From Rhodobacteraceae bacterium SB2 (GTDB lineage Bacteria; Pseudomonadota; Alphaproteobacteria; Rhodobacterales; Rhodobacteraceae), in assembly GCA_001642945.1 (NCBI GenBank), contig LGRT01000018.1:347678-411677 (forward strand): DNA of 64,000 nt. The letters are read 5' to 3'. The translations under genes were made by a program, and so were the position numbers. Below are positions 35,314 to 44,978 of the stretch, piece after piece (within the stretch, counting starts at the first letter, position 1; each line of letters begins with the position of its first letter). The notes under the pieces were generated by a model. That model was not told the DNA's origin. It ran no database searches and saw only the letters and a program-made list of their open reading frames with translations.

Positions 35314-36231
35314 TTATGAAGTATCACCGCGCCCAAAATTCGGCGCATCTGTATCTTGGCCGGCTTCGATAATACCGCGTCGAATTTCTCGGGTTCGGGT
35401 AAAATACGCGTGTAAATGATCGCCATCTTCGGTTCGAATAGCCCTTTGAAGCGCAAATAGCTCTTCTGTGAAGCGGCCCAGGATCTCAAGCGTCGCCTCT
35501 TTATTGGTTAAAAACACATCCCGCCACATCGTTGGATCAGAGGCTGCAATGCGCGTGAAATCGCGAAATCCCGCGGCTGAATATTTAATCACCTCGCTAT
35601 CGGTGACGCGGCCCAAATCATCCGCCACACCCACCATCGTATAGGCGATAAGATGCGGCGCATGGCTGGTAACGGCCAGAACGCGATCGTGATGATCGGC
35701 ATCCATAAAATCAACGTTAGACCCCATCGCAAGCCATAAGCGATGCAGCGCATCAACAGCCTGTTTGCTGCTATTCTCAGTGGGCACGATTAAACACCAG
35801 CGATTGTCAAACAAACTGGCAAATCCACTTTCAGGGCCCGAATGTTCGGTGCCGGCCAAAGGATGCGCAGGCACAAACTCAACCCCATCAGGCACATGCG
35901 GCATCACCGCATCGATCACCGCCCGCTTTACCGACCCCACATCGCTTAATGTGGCCCCAGGCTTTAACGAAGGTGCAATTTCGGCAACCAAATCGCCCAT
36001 AACGCCAACGGGCACGCAAAGCACCACCAAATCTGCAGTTTCAACCGCCTCACTGGCGCTGTCATAGACGCGATCGCACAGGCCGATCCGGCGCGCTGTC
36101 TCGCGGGTTTTTGCAGAGCGAGCATAGCCCACAACCTCACCGACAACGCCGCTGCGCTTTATCGACCAATACATCGAAGAGGCGATCAACCCCAAGCCGA
36201 TCAAAGCCACGCGCTGATAGATTTGGCTCAT
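35314..36231 (-). CDS. tyrC: Prephenate/arogenate dehydrogenase family protein (TyrC-type)
   Basis: 305 aa. The NAD(P) fold at the N-terminus ([20 protein letters not shown]) is followed by the conserved [15 protein letters not shown] at about residue 123 and FNDxRD-like substrate residues further on ([15 protein letters not shown]). It oxidatively decarboxylates prephenate or arogenate in tyrosine synthesis. It overlaps hisC by 4 bases (ATGA at 36228-36231), a pairing common in Rhodobacterales, where the aminotransferase can serve both the histidine and aromatic routes. Confidence 0.9.
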   Translation of the reverse strand: MSQIYQRVALIGLGLIASSMYWSIKRSGVVGEVVGYARSAKTRETARRIGLCDRVYDSASEAVETADLVVLCVPVGVMGDLVAEIAPSLKPGATLSDVGSVKRAVIDAVMPHVPDGVEFVPAHPLAGTEHSGPESGFASLFDNRWCLIVPTENSSKQAVDALHRLWLAMGSNVDFMDADHHDRVLAVTSHAPHLIAYTMVGVADDLGRVTDSEVIKYSAAGFRDFTRIAASDPTMWRDVFLTNKEATLEILGRFTEELFALQRAIRTEDGDHLHAYFTRTREIRRGIIEAGQDTDAPNFGRGDTS

Positions 36232-37319
36232 GACGCGGCCCCTTTAAATTGACCAACTGCCTCTGCAACGCGCTGACAAGCGGTTTCATCACCAATTGAA
36301 ATCCGCAAACAATTGGGCAGTTTATATCCCGCCACGCCGCGCACAATCAGGCCTTGCGATTTCAAATAGCGGTCGCACTCTTCCGCCTCTGACTGCGACT
36401 GAAACTGCGCCAGAATAAAATTGGCTAAGGAGCGATCAGAAGAAACGCCATGCGCCTCCAAAGCCTGCGCCAACCAGGCGCGCAAACGATTGTTTTCATC
36501 GCGGCATTTTTGAACATAGGCTTGATCTTTGACCGCGGCTTCAGCCGCTGCCAATGCAGGCGCGGATAAGTTGAAAGGGCCTCGGATGCGCGACAGGGTG
36601 TCAATCACAAAATTGGCACCATATCCCCATCCCACGCGCAGGCCACCAAGCCCGTAGAGCTTAGAAAAGGTCCGCGTCATAAACACATTTTCATGCGCCT
36701 CAACGAGCTTTGCGCCGCCATCAAACCCCTCAACATATTCGACATAGGCGCCATCCAGCACGCAAAGCACATGCGCCGGCAGCCCCTCTACCAGACGCTG
36801 TATTTCGCGATCCGCCACCATGGTGCCGGTTGGATTATTGGGGTTGGCCAGAAACACCAACCGCGTACGCTCGCTGCAGGCTGCCAATATTGCGTCAACA
36901 TCCGTGTGACGATCGCGCTCGGGCACCTCAACTGGCGTGGCCCCAGCCGCCAAGGCAGAAATGCGATACATCGCAAACCCATGTTCGGTATGGATCACTT
37001 CATCGCCGGGCCCAGCAAATGCTTGGCAGAGCAATGTAATAATTTCATCGCTGCCCACGCCGCAAATTGTGCGCTCGGAATCCAGATCATATTCTGCGGA
37101 GATCGCCGCGCGTAAGCCCGCATGATCTGTCGAGGGGTATCGATGCAACTCAAAAGAGGTGCGCCGAAAGGCTTCGATTGCAGCGTCAGAGGGGCCGAAT
37201 GGATTTTCATTTGAGCTCAGTTTAACCACGTTGCTCACACCCTCAATATGAGAGGAACCACCCTGGTAAAGCTCGATTTGGCTGATCCCAGGCTGCGGTA
37301 AAATTTTTGCCATGCTCAT
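36228..37319 (-). CDS. hisC: Histidinol-phosphate aminotransferase
   Basis: 363 aa, fold-type I PLP aminotransferase. It shows the substrate-loop start ([16 protein letters not shown]), the NPNNPTG motif, the aspartate/tyrosine pair in LDGAYVEYV, and the PLP-binding lysine in [17 protein letters not shown]. It transfers an amino group between glutamate and imidazole-acetol phosphate in histidine synthesis, and may also act on prephenate or phenylpyruvate given its coupling to tyrC. Downstream of rpsD on the same strand but separated from it by a terminator. Confidence 0.92.
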   Translation of the reverse strand: MSMAKILPQPGISQIELYQGGSSHIEGVSNVVKLSSNENPFGPSDAAIEAFRRTSFELHRYPSTDHAGLRAAISAEYDLDSERTICGVGSDEIITLLCQAFAGPGDEVIHTEHGFAMYRISALAAGATPVEVPERDRHTDVDAILAACSERTRLVFLANPNNPTGTMVADREIQRLVEGLPAHVLCVLDGAYVEYVEGFDGGAKLVEAHENVFMTRTFSKLYGLGGLRVGWGYGANFVIDTLSRIRGPFNLSAPALAAAEAAVKDQAYVQKCRDENNRLRAWLAQALEAHGVSSDRSLANFILAQFQSQSEAEECDRYLKSQGLIVRGVAGYKLPNCLRISIGDETACQRVAEAVGQFKGAAS

Positions 37320-37380
37320 CCTCCGTCTCTCTTTCTTCTTAACGATGCCCTGAAACCAACACCAGCGCCAAAACGCAAAA

Positions 37381-37406
37381 GGCCGTAGCAGTTTCCTGCC
37401 ACGGCC
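37381..37406 (-). terminator. Intrinsic terminator of rpsD
   Basis: On the minus strand GGCCGT...ACGGCC with an inner GCAG/CTGC stem, one A-C mismatch and a 4-nt loop, then TTTTGCGTTTT. It begins 22 nt after the rpsD stop. Confidence 0.8.
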
Positions 37407-37427
37407 CCAAACAGGAATGCACTTTGA

Positions 37428-38048
37428 TTAATTCTGCGCGTAATATTCGATCACGAGGTTTGGTTCCATCATCACCGGATATGGCACATCACCAAAGCTT
37501 GGCGTACGCACGAATGTGGCAGACATTTTGGAATGATCTGCGTCCACATAATCTGGCACGTCGCGCTCGGCCAATTGCGTAGCCTCGATCAAAACCGCGA
37601 TCTGACGTGATTTTTCACGCACTTGGACAACATCGCCTTCTTTCACGCGATATGACGCAATATTAACGCGGCGTCCGTTCACGGTCACGTGACCGTGATT
37701 CACGAATTGACGCGCTGCAAACATCGTTGCCACGAATTTTGCGCGATACACTACCGCGTCCAAGCGACGTTCCAGCAAGCCTACAAGGTTCTCGCCTGTA
37801 TCGCCTTTGATACGCTCGGCTTCGGCATAAATACGACGAAACTGCTTCTCAGTGAGATCGCCGTAATACCCTTTTAGCTTTTGCTTTGCGCGCAGCTGCA
37901 AACCGAAATCACTTAATTTAGCTTTGCGACGCTGGCCATGTTGCCCTGGGCCATATTCGCGGCGATTTACGGGGGATTTGGGGCGACCCCAAATATTTTC
38001 GCCCATGCGGCGATCAATTTTATGCTTGGCAGACGTGCGTTTGGTCAC
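37428..38048 (-). CDS. rpsD: 30S ribosomal protein S4
   Basis: 206 aa. The N-terminus [26 protein letters not shown] and the S4 RNA-binding domain ([51 protein letters not shown]) are textbook S4. It nucleates 30S assembly on 16S rRNA. AAGGAGAT lies just upstream of the ATG. It is a solo gene here, as often seen in alphaproteobacteria, with its own terminator. It is a useful chromosomal marker for placing the organism. Confidence 0.97.
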   Translation of the reverse strand: MTKRTSAKHKIDRRMGENIWGRPKSPVNRREYGPGQHGQRRKAKLSDFGLQLRAKQKLKGYYGDLTEKQFRRIYAEAERIKGDTGENLVGLLERRLDAVVYRAKFVATMFAARQFVNHGHVTVNGRRVNIASYRVKEGDVVQVREKSRQIAVLIEATQLAERDVPDYVDADHSKMSATFVRTPSFGDVPYPVMMEPNLVIEYYAQN

Positions 38049-38147
38049 GGCTGATCTCCTTCTGTTAATTGTCGAAGGGCGTTGTCCTCTGAATTGCTTC
38101 CGACAGGCATCCCCTTGCGGGGGCCACCAACACCAATGAGGCCGCCC

Positions 38148-38801
38148 TTATATAGGCCCAGAAGGCAGAGTCAATCCTGCTCCTCTATTTTTATTGGGCG
38201 AAGTTTCGATGCCGGAAGCCGGCTGTAACGCCACCTGTGAATGGCGAAAACACCCCACCAAATGATCATTCACCATGCCCGTTGCTTGCATAAACGCATA
38301 GACGATTGTCGGGCCACAAAACTTAAACCCCTCAGCCTTTAAATCTTTTGAAATTTGCGTGGATAAGGGCGTGTAATTGGGCACCTCGTCTAAACTTTTC
38401 CAATGGTTTATCAAAGGCGCAAACTTCACATAGGCCCATAAAAAATTTGCAAACCCGACGCGCTGTTCGATTTTCTGCCACACCCTTGCGTTCGAGAGGG
38501 TTGCCTCAATTTTACCTCGATGTCGAATAATCCCGGGGTTTTGCAGCAATCGTGCAACGTCTTTTTCGGACCAGCTTGCCAGTATATTGGGATCAAACCC
38601 AGCAAAGGCTTCGCGAAAATTATCCCTTTTTTTCAATATTGTTATCCAGCTTAACCCGGCTTGGAACCCATCCAAAATCAGTTTTTCCCAAAGCGCACGG
38701 CTATCGGTTTCTGGAAAGCCCCATTCCGTATCGTGATAGGCACGATATACCGGATCTTGCCCATGCCACCCACAGCGCGACCGATCTTCCATTTTATTCA
38801 T
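38148..38801 (-). CDS. tag: DNA-3-methyladenine glycosylase I
   Basis: 217 aa. The start RCGWHGQDPVYRAYHDTEWG and LILDGFQAGLSWITILKKRDNFREAF, then FKFCGPTIVYAFMQATGMVNDHLVGCFRH, are Tag signatures. Zinc-ligand cysteine and histidine residues are present at both ends (RCGW, and HLVGCFRH). The enzyme removes 3-methyladenine from alkylated DNA. The last ~25 residues are a non-conserved tail, and the 3' end of the gene overlaps the likely rpsD promoter (TATATA near 38140-38147). The third codon-level alternative start (Met4) is equally possible. Confidence 0.92.
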   Translation of the reverse strand: MNKMEDRSRCGWHGQDPVYRAYHDTEWGFPETDSRALWEKLILDGFQAGLSWITILKKRDNFREAFAGFDPNILASWSEKDVARLLQNPGIIRHRGKIEATLSNARVWQKIEQRVGFANFLWAYVKFAPLINHWKSLDEVPNYTPLSTQISKDLKAEGFKFCGPTIVYAFMQATGMVNDHLVGCFRHSQVALQPASGIETSPNKNRGAGLTLPSGPI

Positions 38802-38877
38802 TCACCTTTTTTGCTTTGTTAGAGGTTTGTTATCTAATTTTTTGCAAGCATTCCTCGGATCCAGAATGGAGTAAATC

Positions 38878-39699
38878 ATGCAAATCGGCAATCCTCTGGA
38901 TATATCCAGCGAAGACACGTCTCCTTTGGCTTTTGCAAACGCCCAAAATGAAAAAAACATTCTGCGCAGGGTGGTCCGGGCTGTAGACCAAAACGACACC
39001 CTGCTTGCCTTCCAGCCGATCGTCAAAAGCGCCGAGCCCAATTTAGTTTTCTGCTTTGAAGCGCTGGTTCGGATCCGCGAAGCATCAGGCCAGATTATAC
39101 CCGCATCGAAATTCATGCCGCTGATCGAAGAATTAGAGATCGCGCGTACCATCGATTGCCATGCCCTTGCTCTTGGTTTGAGGCGTCTGCGCGATCACCC
39201 GAACCTATATCTTTCGATTAATATGTCAGCGCGCTCGACTGGATATCACAAATGGACTGACATTTTATCAAAGGCACTGCAACGCACCCCCTCTATCGGC
39301 AAACGGCTTATTTTGGAAATCACCGAAGGTTCTGCGATGCGGCTTCCAGAAATTGTGATCCCGTTCATGCGCGATTTATCGCAACGCGGAGTTGGTTTTG
39401 CCTTGGATGATTTCGGGTCTGGGGCCACGTCGTTTCGATATTTGAAAGATTTTCAGTTCGATTTTTTAAAAATTGACGGGCAATTCATCAAAGATGTCGA
39501 GCATAATGCGAATCATCAGGTGTTGGTGCACGCCTTATTATCCATCGCACGCCATTTTGGCATGTATACAATAGCCGAGGCGGTTGAAACATCCGCAACA
39601 AGCGCTTGGCTGAACAAGAGCGGCGTAATATGCCAGCAAGGGTATTTTTTCGGACGCCCAACGCTGAGGCTTGACTGGCCAGGAGCCGAGATCGCGTAG
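38878..39699 (+). CDS. EAL-domain cyclic-di-GMP phosphodiesterase
   Basis: 273 aa with a single EAL domain (residues about 38-265) and no GGDEF or sensor domain. Catalytic and metal residues are present: EALVR (E61-region), SINMSARS, LEITEGS, ALDDFGSGATS, FLKIDGQF, AEAVE and CQQGYFFGRP. The loop-6 sequence DDFGSG is intact, so activity is likely. It should hydrolyse c-di-GMP to pGpG and so favour motility over attachment, which fits a genome with flagella. Divergent from tag with a 76-bp gap; the sensory input is unknown. Confidence 0.9.
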   Translation: MQIGNPLDISSEDTSPLAFANAQNEKNILRRVVRAVDQNDTLLAFQPIVKSAEPNLVFCFEALVRIREASGQIIPASKFMPLIEELEIARTIDCHALALGLRRLRDHPNLYLSINMSARSTGYHKWTDILSKALQRTPSIGKRLILEITEGSAMRLPEIVIPFMRDLSQRGVGFALDDFGSGATSFRYLKDFQFDFLKIDGQFIKDVEHNANHQVLVHALLSIARHFGMYTIAEAVETSATSAWLNKSGVICQQGYFFGRPTLRLDWPGAEIA

Positions 39700-39826
39700 C
39701 GCGCGCGCCTCCCAGCTCCTTTGCACATCTTTATAAATCGCGGTGATGGGGCATATTGTATGTTCGCCCCTATAACGCTTAACGTGGCGTCAGCGTGCTC
39801 GATATCTGCAGAAAGCAATCTTGTGT

Positions 39827-39841
39827 TGCTGCGATGCAGCA
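39827..39841. promoter_or_regulatory. PhaR-type operator upstream of phaA
   Basis: TGCTGC-GAT-GCAGCA, a perfect 6-bp inverted repeat containing CTGC-N3-GCAG (39829-39839), the sequence reported for the PHB regulator PhaR of Rhodobacter sphaeroides and Paracoccus. A second palindrome, TCTGCAGA, lies at 39805-39812. The pair is 64-100 bp ahead of the phaA ATG, within a 205-bp gap. PhaR itself is not encoded in the window. Confidence 0.55.
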
Positions 39842-39904
39842 TTTACTTTAAACACCCGCGCAAGCACGTTCAATTGTTTTATCAATGCAAACTTGGAGAC
39901 CACC

Positions 39905-41080
39905 ATGACCAATGTCGTAATCGCCTCTGCAGCCCGAACAGCGGTTGGCAGCTTTAACGGATCCCTTGCAACGACGCCCGCCCATGATCTTGGCAAAACA
40001 GTGCTTGAAGCCCTGGTCGCGCGCGCCGGTATCGAGAAAGCGGAGGTCTCTGAAACAATTCTCGGGCAAGTGTTAAGCGCAGGCCAAGGCCAAAACCCAG
40101 CGCGTCAAGCCCATATCAATGCAGGCTTGCCGATTGAAAGCGCGGCATGGGGCATCAACCAAGTCTGCGGATCGGGCTTGCGCGCCGTTGCCTTGGCCGC
40201 TCAACATATCCAACTGGGAGATGCGCAGATTGTTGCCGCGGGTGGACAAGAAAATATGTCGCTCTCTCCGCATGTCGCGCATTTGCGCGCCGGTCACAAA
40301 ATGGGCGATGTCAGTTATATTGACAGCATGATCCGAGATGGTCTCTGGGATGCTTTCAATGGCTACCATATGGGTCAAACCGCAGAAAACGTGGCAGAAA
40401 AATGGCAAATTAGCCGCGAGATACAAGACCGTTTTGCCGTGAATTCTCAGAATAAGGCAGAAGCAGCCCAGAATGCGGGTAAATTTGTTGATGAGATCGT
40501 GCCGGTTGTGATCAAAACGCGCAAAGGCGAAATTGTCGTGGATAGGGATGAATATATCCGCCATGGTGCAACGATGGACGCGATGCAAAAGCTGCGCCCA
40601 GCTTTCGCGAAAGAGGGCAGCGTCACAGCCGCGAACGCATCAGGTTTGAATGACGGCGCAGCGGGTGCCTTGCTAATGAGCGCCGATGAGGCCGAAAAAC
40701 GCGGGATCACACCTTTGGCGCGGATTGCCTCTTATGCAACGGTCGGACTTGACCCTTCTATCATGGGCGTTGGGCCGGTTTATGCCAGCCGCAAAGCGCT
40801 TGAAAAAGCCGGATGGTCTGTGGACGATTTAGATTTGGTTGAAGCCAACGAAGCGTTCGCCGCGCAGGCCTGTGCTGTCAACAAAGATATGGGCTGGGAT
40901 CCTGATATCGTCAACGTCAATGGTGGCGCCATTGCCATCGGGCATCCTATTGGTGCCTCAGGCGCGCGGGTTTTGAATACATTGCTTTTCGAAATGCAGC
41001 GTCGTGATGCGAAAAAAGGGTTGGCAACTTTATGCATTGGCGGCGGTATGGGTGTGGCCATGTGCCTAGAGCGCCCCTGA
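39905..41080 (+). CDS. phaA: Acetyl-CoA acetyltransferase (beta-ketothiolase)
   Basis: 391 aa from ATG 39905, selected for the GGAG just upstream and the standard thiolase N-terminus ([16 protein letters not shown]); the frame is open further upstream to 39821 without coding character. Acyl-enzyme cysteine is in [10 protein letters not shown] (C88), with the later active-site residues in [21 protein letters not shown] and LCIGGGMG. It condenses two acetyl-CoA to acetoacetyl-CoA for polyhydroxybutyrate synthesis. phaB follows 86 bp downstream. Confidence 0.95.
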   Translation: MTNVVIASAARTAVGSFNGSLATTPAHDLGKTVLEALVARAGIEKAEVSETILGQVLSAGQGQNPARQAHINAGLPIESAAWGINQVCGSGLRAVALAAQHIQLGDAQIVAAGGQENMSLSPHVAHLRAGHKMGDVSYIDSMIRDGLWDAFNGYHMGQTAENVAEKWQISREIQDRFAVNSQNKAEAAQNAGKFVDEIVPVVIKTRKGEIVVDRDEYIRHGATMDAMQKLRPAFAKEGSVTAANASGLNDGAAGALLMSADEAEKRGITPLARIASYATVGLDPSIMGVGPVYASRKALEKAGWSVDDLDLVEANEAFAAQACAVNKDMGWDPDIVNVNGGAIAIGHPIGASGARVLNTLLFEMQRRDAKKGLATLCIGGGMGVAMCLERP

Positions 41081-41166
41081 ACAAATCACAAACTACTAAG
41101 AAATGTTATTGCTAAATATATACAATATTTGTAATAATATTTCGAATACAAAAATAGGAGAAGATA

Positions 41167-41889
41167 ATGTTAAGAGTCGCGCTGGTTACAGGCGGAACCC
41201 GCGGAATAGGCGCCGCTATTTCGATCGCAATGAAAACCGCCGGCTATCAGGTCGCGGCAACTTATGCCGGAAATGACGCCGCAGCTGCGGCGTTCACGGC
41301 AGAGCATGGCATAAAAACATTCAAATGGAGCGTTGCCGATTATGATGCTTGCGTTGCCGGCATCGCCGAGGTTGAGGCCGCGCTGGGGCCCGTCGACGTG
41401 CTGGTCAACAATGCCGGTATCACGCGCGATGCACCTTTTCACAGAATGACGCGCGCGCAATGGAGCGAGGTTATTGACACCAACCTCTCTGGCGTCTTTA
41501 ATATGACGCACCCGCTTTGGCCCGGCATGCGCGAGCGCAAATTTGGCAGAGTGATTACAATCAGCTCGATCAATGGTCAAAAAGGCCAATTTGCTCAAGC
41601 CAATTATGCGGCCTCTAAGGCTGGTGATTTGGGGATGACAAAAACCCTTGCCCAAGAAGGCGCACGATATGGGATCACCGCAAATGCAATCTGCCCGGGA
41701 TATATCGAAACAGATATGGTTAAAGACCTGTCTGAAAAAGTGATCGACGGCATCGTGGCGCAAATTCCAGCGGGGCGCCTTGGTCAAGCAGAGGAAATTG
41801 CACGCTGCGCGGTCTTTTTGGCCGCTGATGGCTCTGGCTTTATCAATGGCGCAACTTTAAACGCCAATGGCGCGCAATATTTGGCTTAA
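41167..41889 (+). CDS. phaB: Acetoacetyl-CoA reductase
   Basis: 240 aa short-chain dehydrogenase. It has TGGTRGIGAAI for the cofactor, NNAG, the catalytic serine (ITISSINGQKGQFGQ-type region, here SSINGQKGQFAQ) and the YAASKAG tyrosine/lysine pair. This sequence around the active site is characteristic of PhaB. It reduces acetoacetyl-CoA to (R)-3-hydroxybutyryl-CoA with NADPH. Start ATG 41167 follows ATAGGAGAAGATA. It lies in an AT-rich 86-bp gap after phaA; no terminator separates them. Confidence 0.94.
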   Translation: MLRVALVTGGTRGIGAAISIAMKTAGYQVAATYAGNDAAAAAFTAEHGIKTFKWSVADYDACVAGIAEVEAALGPVDVLVNNAGITRDAPFHRMTRAQWSEVIDTNLSGVFNMTHPLWPGMRERKFGRVITISSINGQKGQFAQANYAASKAGDLGMTKTLAQEGARYGITANAICPGYIETDMVKDLSEKVIDGIVAQIPAGRLGQAEEIARCAVFLAADGSGFINGATLNANGAQYLA

Positions 41890-41920
41890 GCCAAGGCATC
41901 TGCTTACTTTACAATTATGG

Positions 41921-41956
41921 TTTGGGCAGCGCTATGTGCGCAAAACGCTGCCCAAA
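41921..41956 (+). terminator. Long perfect stem-loop after phaB
   Basis: TTTGGGCAGCG (41921-41931) pairs perfectly with CGCTGCCCAAA (41946-41956) across a 14-nt loop. The stem begins 31 nt after the phaB stop. There is no U-run after it, so it may need Rho or mainly stabilise the mRNA. Confidence 0.6.
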
Positions 41957-42453
41957 ATATGTGAGCGTTTCCCTAACACGGTCAGGGGAGGCCATGGCAG
42001 CACAGGCTGTTGCAAAAAATCTGCGGGCGATACCTGGATAGCCACCTCTGCCGCGCGACGCGCTCGCCCTTACAGAACCTCTTTGATCTGCAGCTATGGC
42101 GCGGCGTTTTTTAACGAGATCAAACAGGGCTTTCCATCCGCCACTTATAATAAAAAGCAGGGGCATGGGTAAATGACCTTTCTTCATCGGCGAAATGCGA
42201 TTTTACAAAAGCTGTAAGCTGTAAGCTGTAAGCTTTGGTGGTGCAAAATGGTCTGGGGCGTATAGAGCTAAATCCGAACTGAAACATACCCCAATAATTG
42301 CAGATGTTTAAAAAATAACCCTCAACAGCGTCGCAAAAGCCCGTCGCCTAACATGGGGTAAACCGATTGAATGCCAAAGCTGCGACATATTCGATTATGC
42401 CAGGCCAACGCGCATGGCCATCGAATGACACGTTGCCTGGCGCTATGTCCAGC
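41957..42453. other. Intergenic region between phaB and the hydroxyacid dehydrogenase
   Basis: About 500 bp without a convincing gene; frames present here are short and have no clear ribosome sites. At 42211-42234 the heptamer GCTGTAA is repeated three times in tandem with a trailing GCT. Nothing else recognisable. Confidence 0.6.
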
Positions 42454-43440
42454 CTAAAGCATCGCCGGAAAAACCTGATCAGGGGGTCTATGGCCATCCG
42501 CAAATGTCTTGATATTGATGATGACCTTTTCGCCCATTTCAATGCGCCCCTCTATCGTGGCAGATCCCATATGCGGCAATAAAACCACGTTTGCCAAACG
42601 GCGCAAATCAACGTTCACATCCGTGCCATGCTCGTACACATCCAATCCTGCACCGGCCAGCTCGCCGGCTGACAGCATCCGCGTTAGGGCATTTTCATCG
42701 ATCACCTCACCGCGGGAAGTATTTATGATCACCGCGCTGGGTTTCATAAGCTTCAAGCGCCGCGCGTTCATCAAATGAAACGTCGACGGCGTATGGGGGC
42801 AATTAATCGATAGAATATCCATTCTCGCCACCATTTGATCCAGACTTTCCCAATAGGTGGCCTCAAACTGGCTTTCAGTTTCTGAATGCAGGCGTTTGCG
42901 ATTGTGATAATGAATTTGAACGCCAAAGGCGCGCGCGCGCTGCGCAACCGCTTGACCAATGCGACCCATCCCAAGGATACCCAGGCGGCGGCCTCCCAAG
43001 CGCCCCCCCAAAAAACCGGTCGGTGACCAACCCGACCATTGGCCCGATTGCATCATGCTTAAACCTTCAGGAATCCGGCGCGTCACTCCGAGCATCAGCG
43101 CCATCGCCATATCCGCCGTATCCTCAGTCACCACGCCAGAGGTGTTCGAAACCAGAATGCCACGTTGATTGGCAGTTTTCACATCAATATGATCAACACC
43201 CGCCCCAAAATTAGCGATCAACTTTAGATCTGGGCCAGCTTGCGCCAATAAAGCCGCATCAATATCATCGGTGACGGTCGGCACCAAAACATCGATTGTC
43301 TTCATCAAAGCGCCCAGCTCGGCCCGCTCCATCGGAGTATCTTGGTCGCGCAGATGAACATCAAACAGCTCTTTCATACGCGTTTCGACCGCTTCAGGAA
43401 GACGGCGCGTCACGGCTACGCGAAGTTTATCTGATGGCAT
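42454..43440 (-). CDS. D-2-hydroxyacid dehydrogenase (glyoxylate/hydroxypyruvate reductase type)
   Basis: 328 aa from ATG 43440 (AAAGAGG upstream; the longer frame to 43494 adds an unlikely leader). The NAD(P) motif GRRLGILGMGRIGQAVAQRARAF, the arginine/aspartate/glutamate/histidine set (NTSRGEVIDENAL, GLDVYEHGTDVN, VVLLPHMGSAT) and NFGAGVDHIDV are all present. It reduces glyoxylate or hydroxypyruvate, or oxidises D-glycerate-like acids. Divergent from the SH3 protein gene; no clear metabolic partner next to it. Confidence 0.9.
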   Translation of the reverse strand: MPSDKLRVAVTRRLPEAVETRMKELFDVHLRDQDTPMERAELGALMKTIDVLVPTVTDDIDAALLAQAGPDLKLIANFGAGVDHIDVKTANQRGILVSNTSGVVTEDTADMAMALMLGVTRRIPEGLSMMQSGQWSGWSPTGFLGGRLGGRRLGILGMGRIGQAVAQRARAFGVQIHYHNRKRLHSETESQFEATYWESLDQMVARMDILSINCPHTPSTFHLMNARRLKLMKPSAVIINTSRGEVIDENALTRMLSAGELAGAGLDVYEHGTDVNVDLRRLANVVLLPHMGSATIEGRIEMGEKVIINIKTFADGHRPPDQVFPAML

Positions 43441-43548
43441 ATGAGCCTCTTTACTGACACAGCTGTTACCCGCATAAAGTGACGTAAGTTGCATCAGGGC
43501 ACAAGAACCTCTAGATAAAAAATTGAAACAGGATTTCGAGCGTCAAAC

Positions 43549-44040
43549 ATGCTGCGCATTATAGCCCCAATCGTTCTCAGCTTTTTATTGGCCAGCAGCC
43601 TTTGCGCACAAGAGCGCGGCCCAGTGACCAACCTACCCATGCCGCGCTACGTGTCTTTGAAAGCCAGCAAAGCCCATGCCCGCCGCGGGCCTTCCTTATC
43701 GCACCGGATTGATTGGGTGTTTACACGCAAAAACATGCCTTTGGAAATTTATGCCGAATATGAAAACTGGCGGCGGGTGCGAGATATCGACGGCGCCGGA
43801 GGCTGGGTTCATTATTCGATGCTCTCTGGTGTCCGCAGTGCGATTGTAACGACCGACATGCACCCCTTGCTTTCACGCCCTGATCGCAGCAGTGCCTTGC
43901 GCGCACGGATTGAACATAATGTCATCGTCAGCATCGACGAATGCACCTTGGATTGGTGCCGCGCAAGATCCGGTCAATTTAAAGGATGGCTGCCAAAAGA
44001 CGCGCTTTGGGGTGTTTACCCAAACGAATTGCGCGATTAG
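43549..44040 (+). CDS. Secreted bacterial SH3-domain protein
   Basis: 163 aa. A signal peptide (residues 1-20, ending SSLCA) precedes two SH3-like repeats: residues about 36-92 (YVSLKASKAHARRGPSLSHRIDWVF...GGWVHYSML) and 97-155 (DMHPLLSRPD...KGWLPKDALWGVYP). The pattern (RxGPS, tryptophan in the middle, GGWVH) is that of the SH3_4 family common in alphaproteobacteria. It probably binds peptidoglycan peptides in the periplasm. A paired cysteine set (DECTLDWCRA) may form a disulfide. Partner unknown. Confidence 0.85.
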   Translation: MLRIIAPIVLSFLLASSLCAQERGPVTNLPMPRYVSLKASKAHARRGPSLSHRIDWVFTRKNMPLEIYAEYENWRRVRDIDGAGGWVHYSMLSGVRSAIVTTDMHPLLSRPDRSSALRARIEHNVIVSIDECTLDWCRARSGQFKGWLPKDALWGVYPNELRD

Positions 44041-44066
44041 CGGCGCTCTAAAACCATCACGTTTGC

Positions 44067-44564
44067 TTATTTAACGATTTGCCAATCTCCATCCGCGCTG
44101 CGACAGGCCTGGCCATAGCCTTGCTCTTTACGCCCACCAACGATGATTTCTTGCGTATATTCGCGGCACACCGTGTCAGCGCGATAAAACGTGCGCGTTG
44201 GCTTTACGCTGCCACTATTGCCGCTATCGGGGTTCTTCCACGCAACGGCTGTATTCGTGGGCGAGGTTTCAAGCGCGGTTTGATAATTATTATTCAACAT
44301 CCGGCGATCCAACTCATCCAGAGAGGCCCCAATATCTGCCCCGATTACCATACCGGCCACAGCGCCCAAAAATGTCGCAAATTGCTGATTATCAGACCCC
44401 TCGGCCATCTGATTGGCTAAGGCGCCCCCCACAACCGCACCGCTCAGCGTGCCAATTGTTTCTTTACGGCCTGGCTCGCCCGGTGCTTGAGAAACACCGC
44501 CGCCGGCAGTTTGGCAGCCCGCCAAAGCGATCATAAGAACCGATATTATCACGCGTTTTCTCAT
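44067..44564 (-). CDS. Glycine-zipper outer-membrane lipoprotein (17-kDa antigen-like)
   Basis: 165 aa. Lipobox ALAGC (cysteine about residue 17) is followed by a glycine-zipper membrane segment (TLSGAVVGGALANQMAEGSDN, then FLGAVAGMVIGADIGASLDELDRRML) and a C-terminal beta region ending with CREYTQEIIVGGRKEQGYGQACRSADGDWQIVK, as in Rickettsia 17-kDa antigen-like proteins. Likely anchored in the outer membrane and contributing to envelope stability. Convergent with the SH3 gene, with 26 bp between stops. Confidence 0.85.
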   Translation of the reverse strand: MRKRVIISVLMIALAGCQTAGGGVSQAPGEPGRKETIGTLSGAVVGGALANQMAEGSDNQQFATFLGAVAGMVIGADIGASLDELDRRMLNNNYQTALETSPTNTAVAWKNPDSGNSGSVKPTRTFYRADTVCREYTQEIIVGGRKEQGYGQACRSADGDWQIVK

Positions 44565-44950
44565 AGCATTCTCCTGTTACGTCAGCGCCAGCGCCCGTCG
44601 ATATAAATATACAAATATCATGCCGTAGAAACCAACTGATTTAAATAGCCAACTGACACCTACCGCCAAAAATCCGCACATAAAACACCCGCTGCAAAAT
44701 GTAGATTTTGCTTGCACCAGACAGAGTAACAATGCCCGATGCCACACAAACTATGATTTTCAATCAAAAACGTTCATAAAACCTAGATGAAACGCAGCAG
44801 GGTTGATCCAAAGCCTTGGCTATCCCCCGGCGTCAAAATTTGGGTAAAATTATTGTGATTGAGTGATAAGTATCAAGCTTTCGGCCGAGAGAACGGACAG
44901 CTTGAAATCATATTCGCCCTTGGCAAGGCGTAAAAAGAAGTTGCCGAATC
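44565..44950. other. Intergenic region without recognised genes
   Basis: AT-rich, about 390 bp. It includes a palindrome GCAAAAT-GTAG-ATTTTGC (44694-44711) that could be an operator or small hairpin. The upstream region of the lipoprotein gene starts here. No tRNA or ORF with a good start was seen. Confidence 0.5.
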
Positions 44951-44978
44951 CATAAAAAAGGTGGGCACGAGGCCCACC
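44951..44978 (-). terminator. Strong intrinsic terminator, minus strand
   Basis: On the minus strand GGTGGGC-CTCGT-GCCCACC (44978-44960) is followed by TTTTTT (44959-44954) and ATGG. It ends transcription of iolG or of the candidate small RNA at 44951-45030. Confidence 0.85.

Noticed and set aside
41867..42187. Two overlapping ~90-100 codon frames on opposite strands after phaB
   Set aside because: One begins inside phaB and neither has a ribosome site or recognisable domain; they cover the phaB stem-loop.
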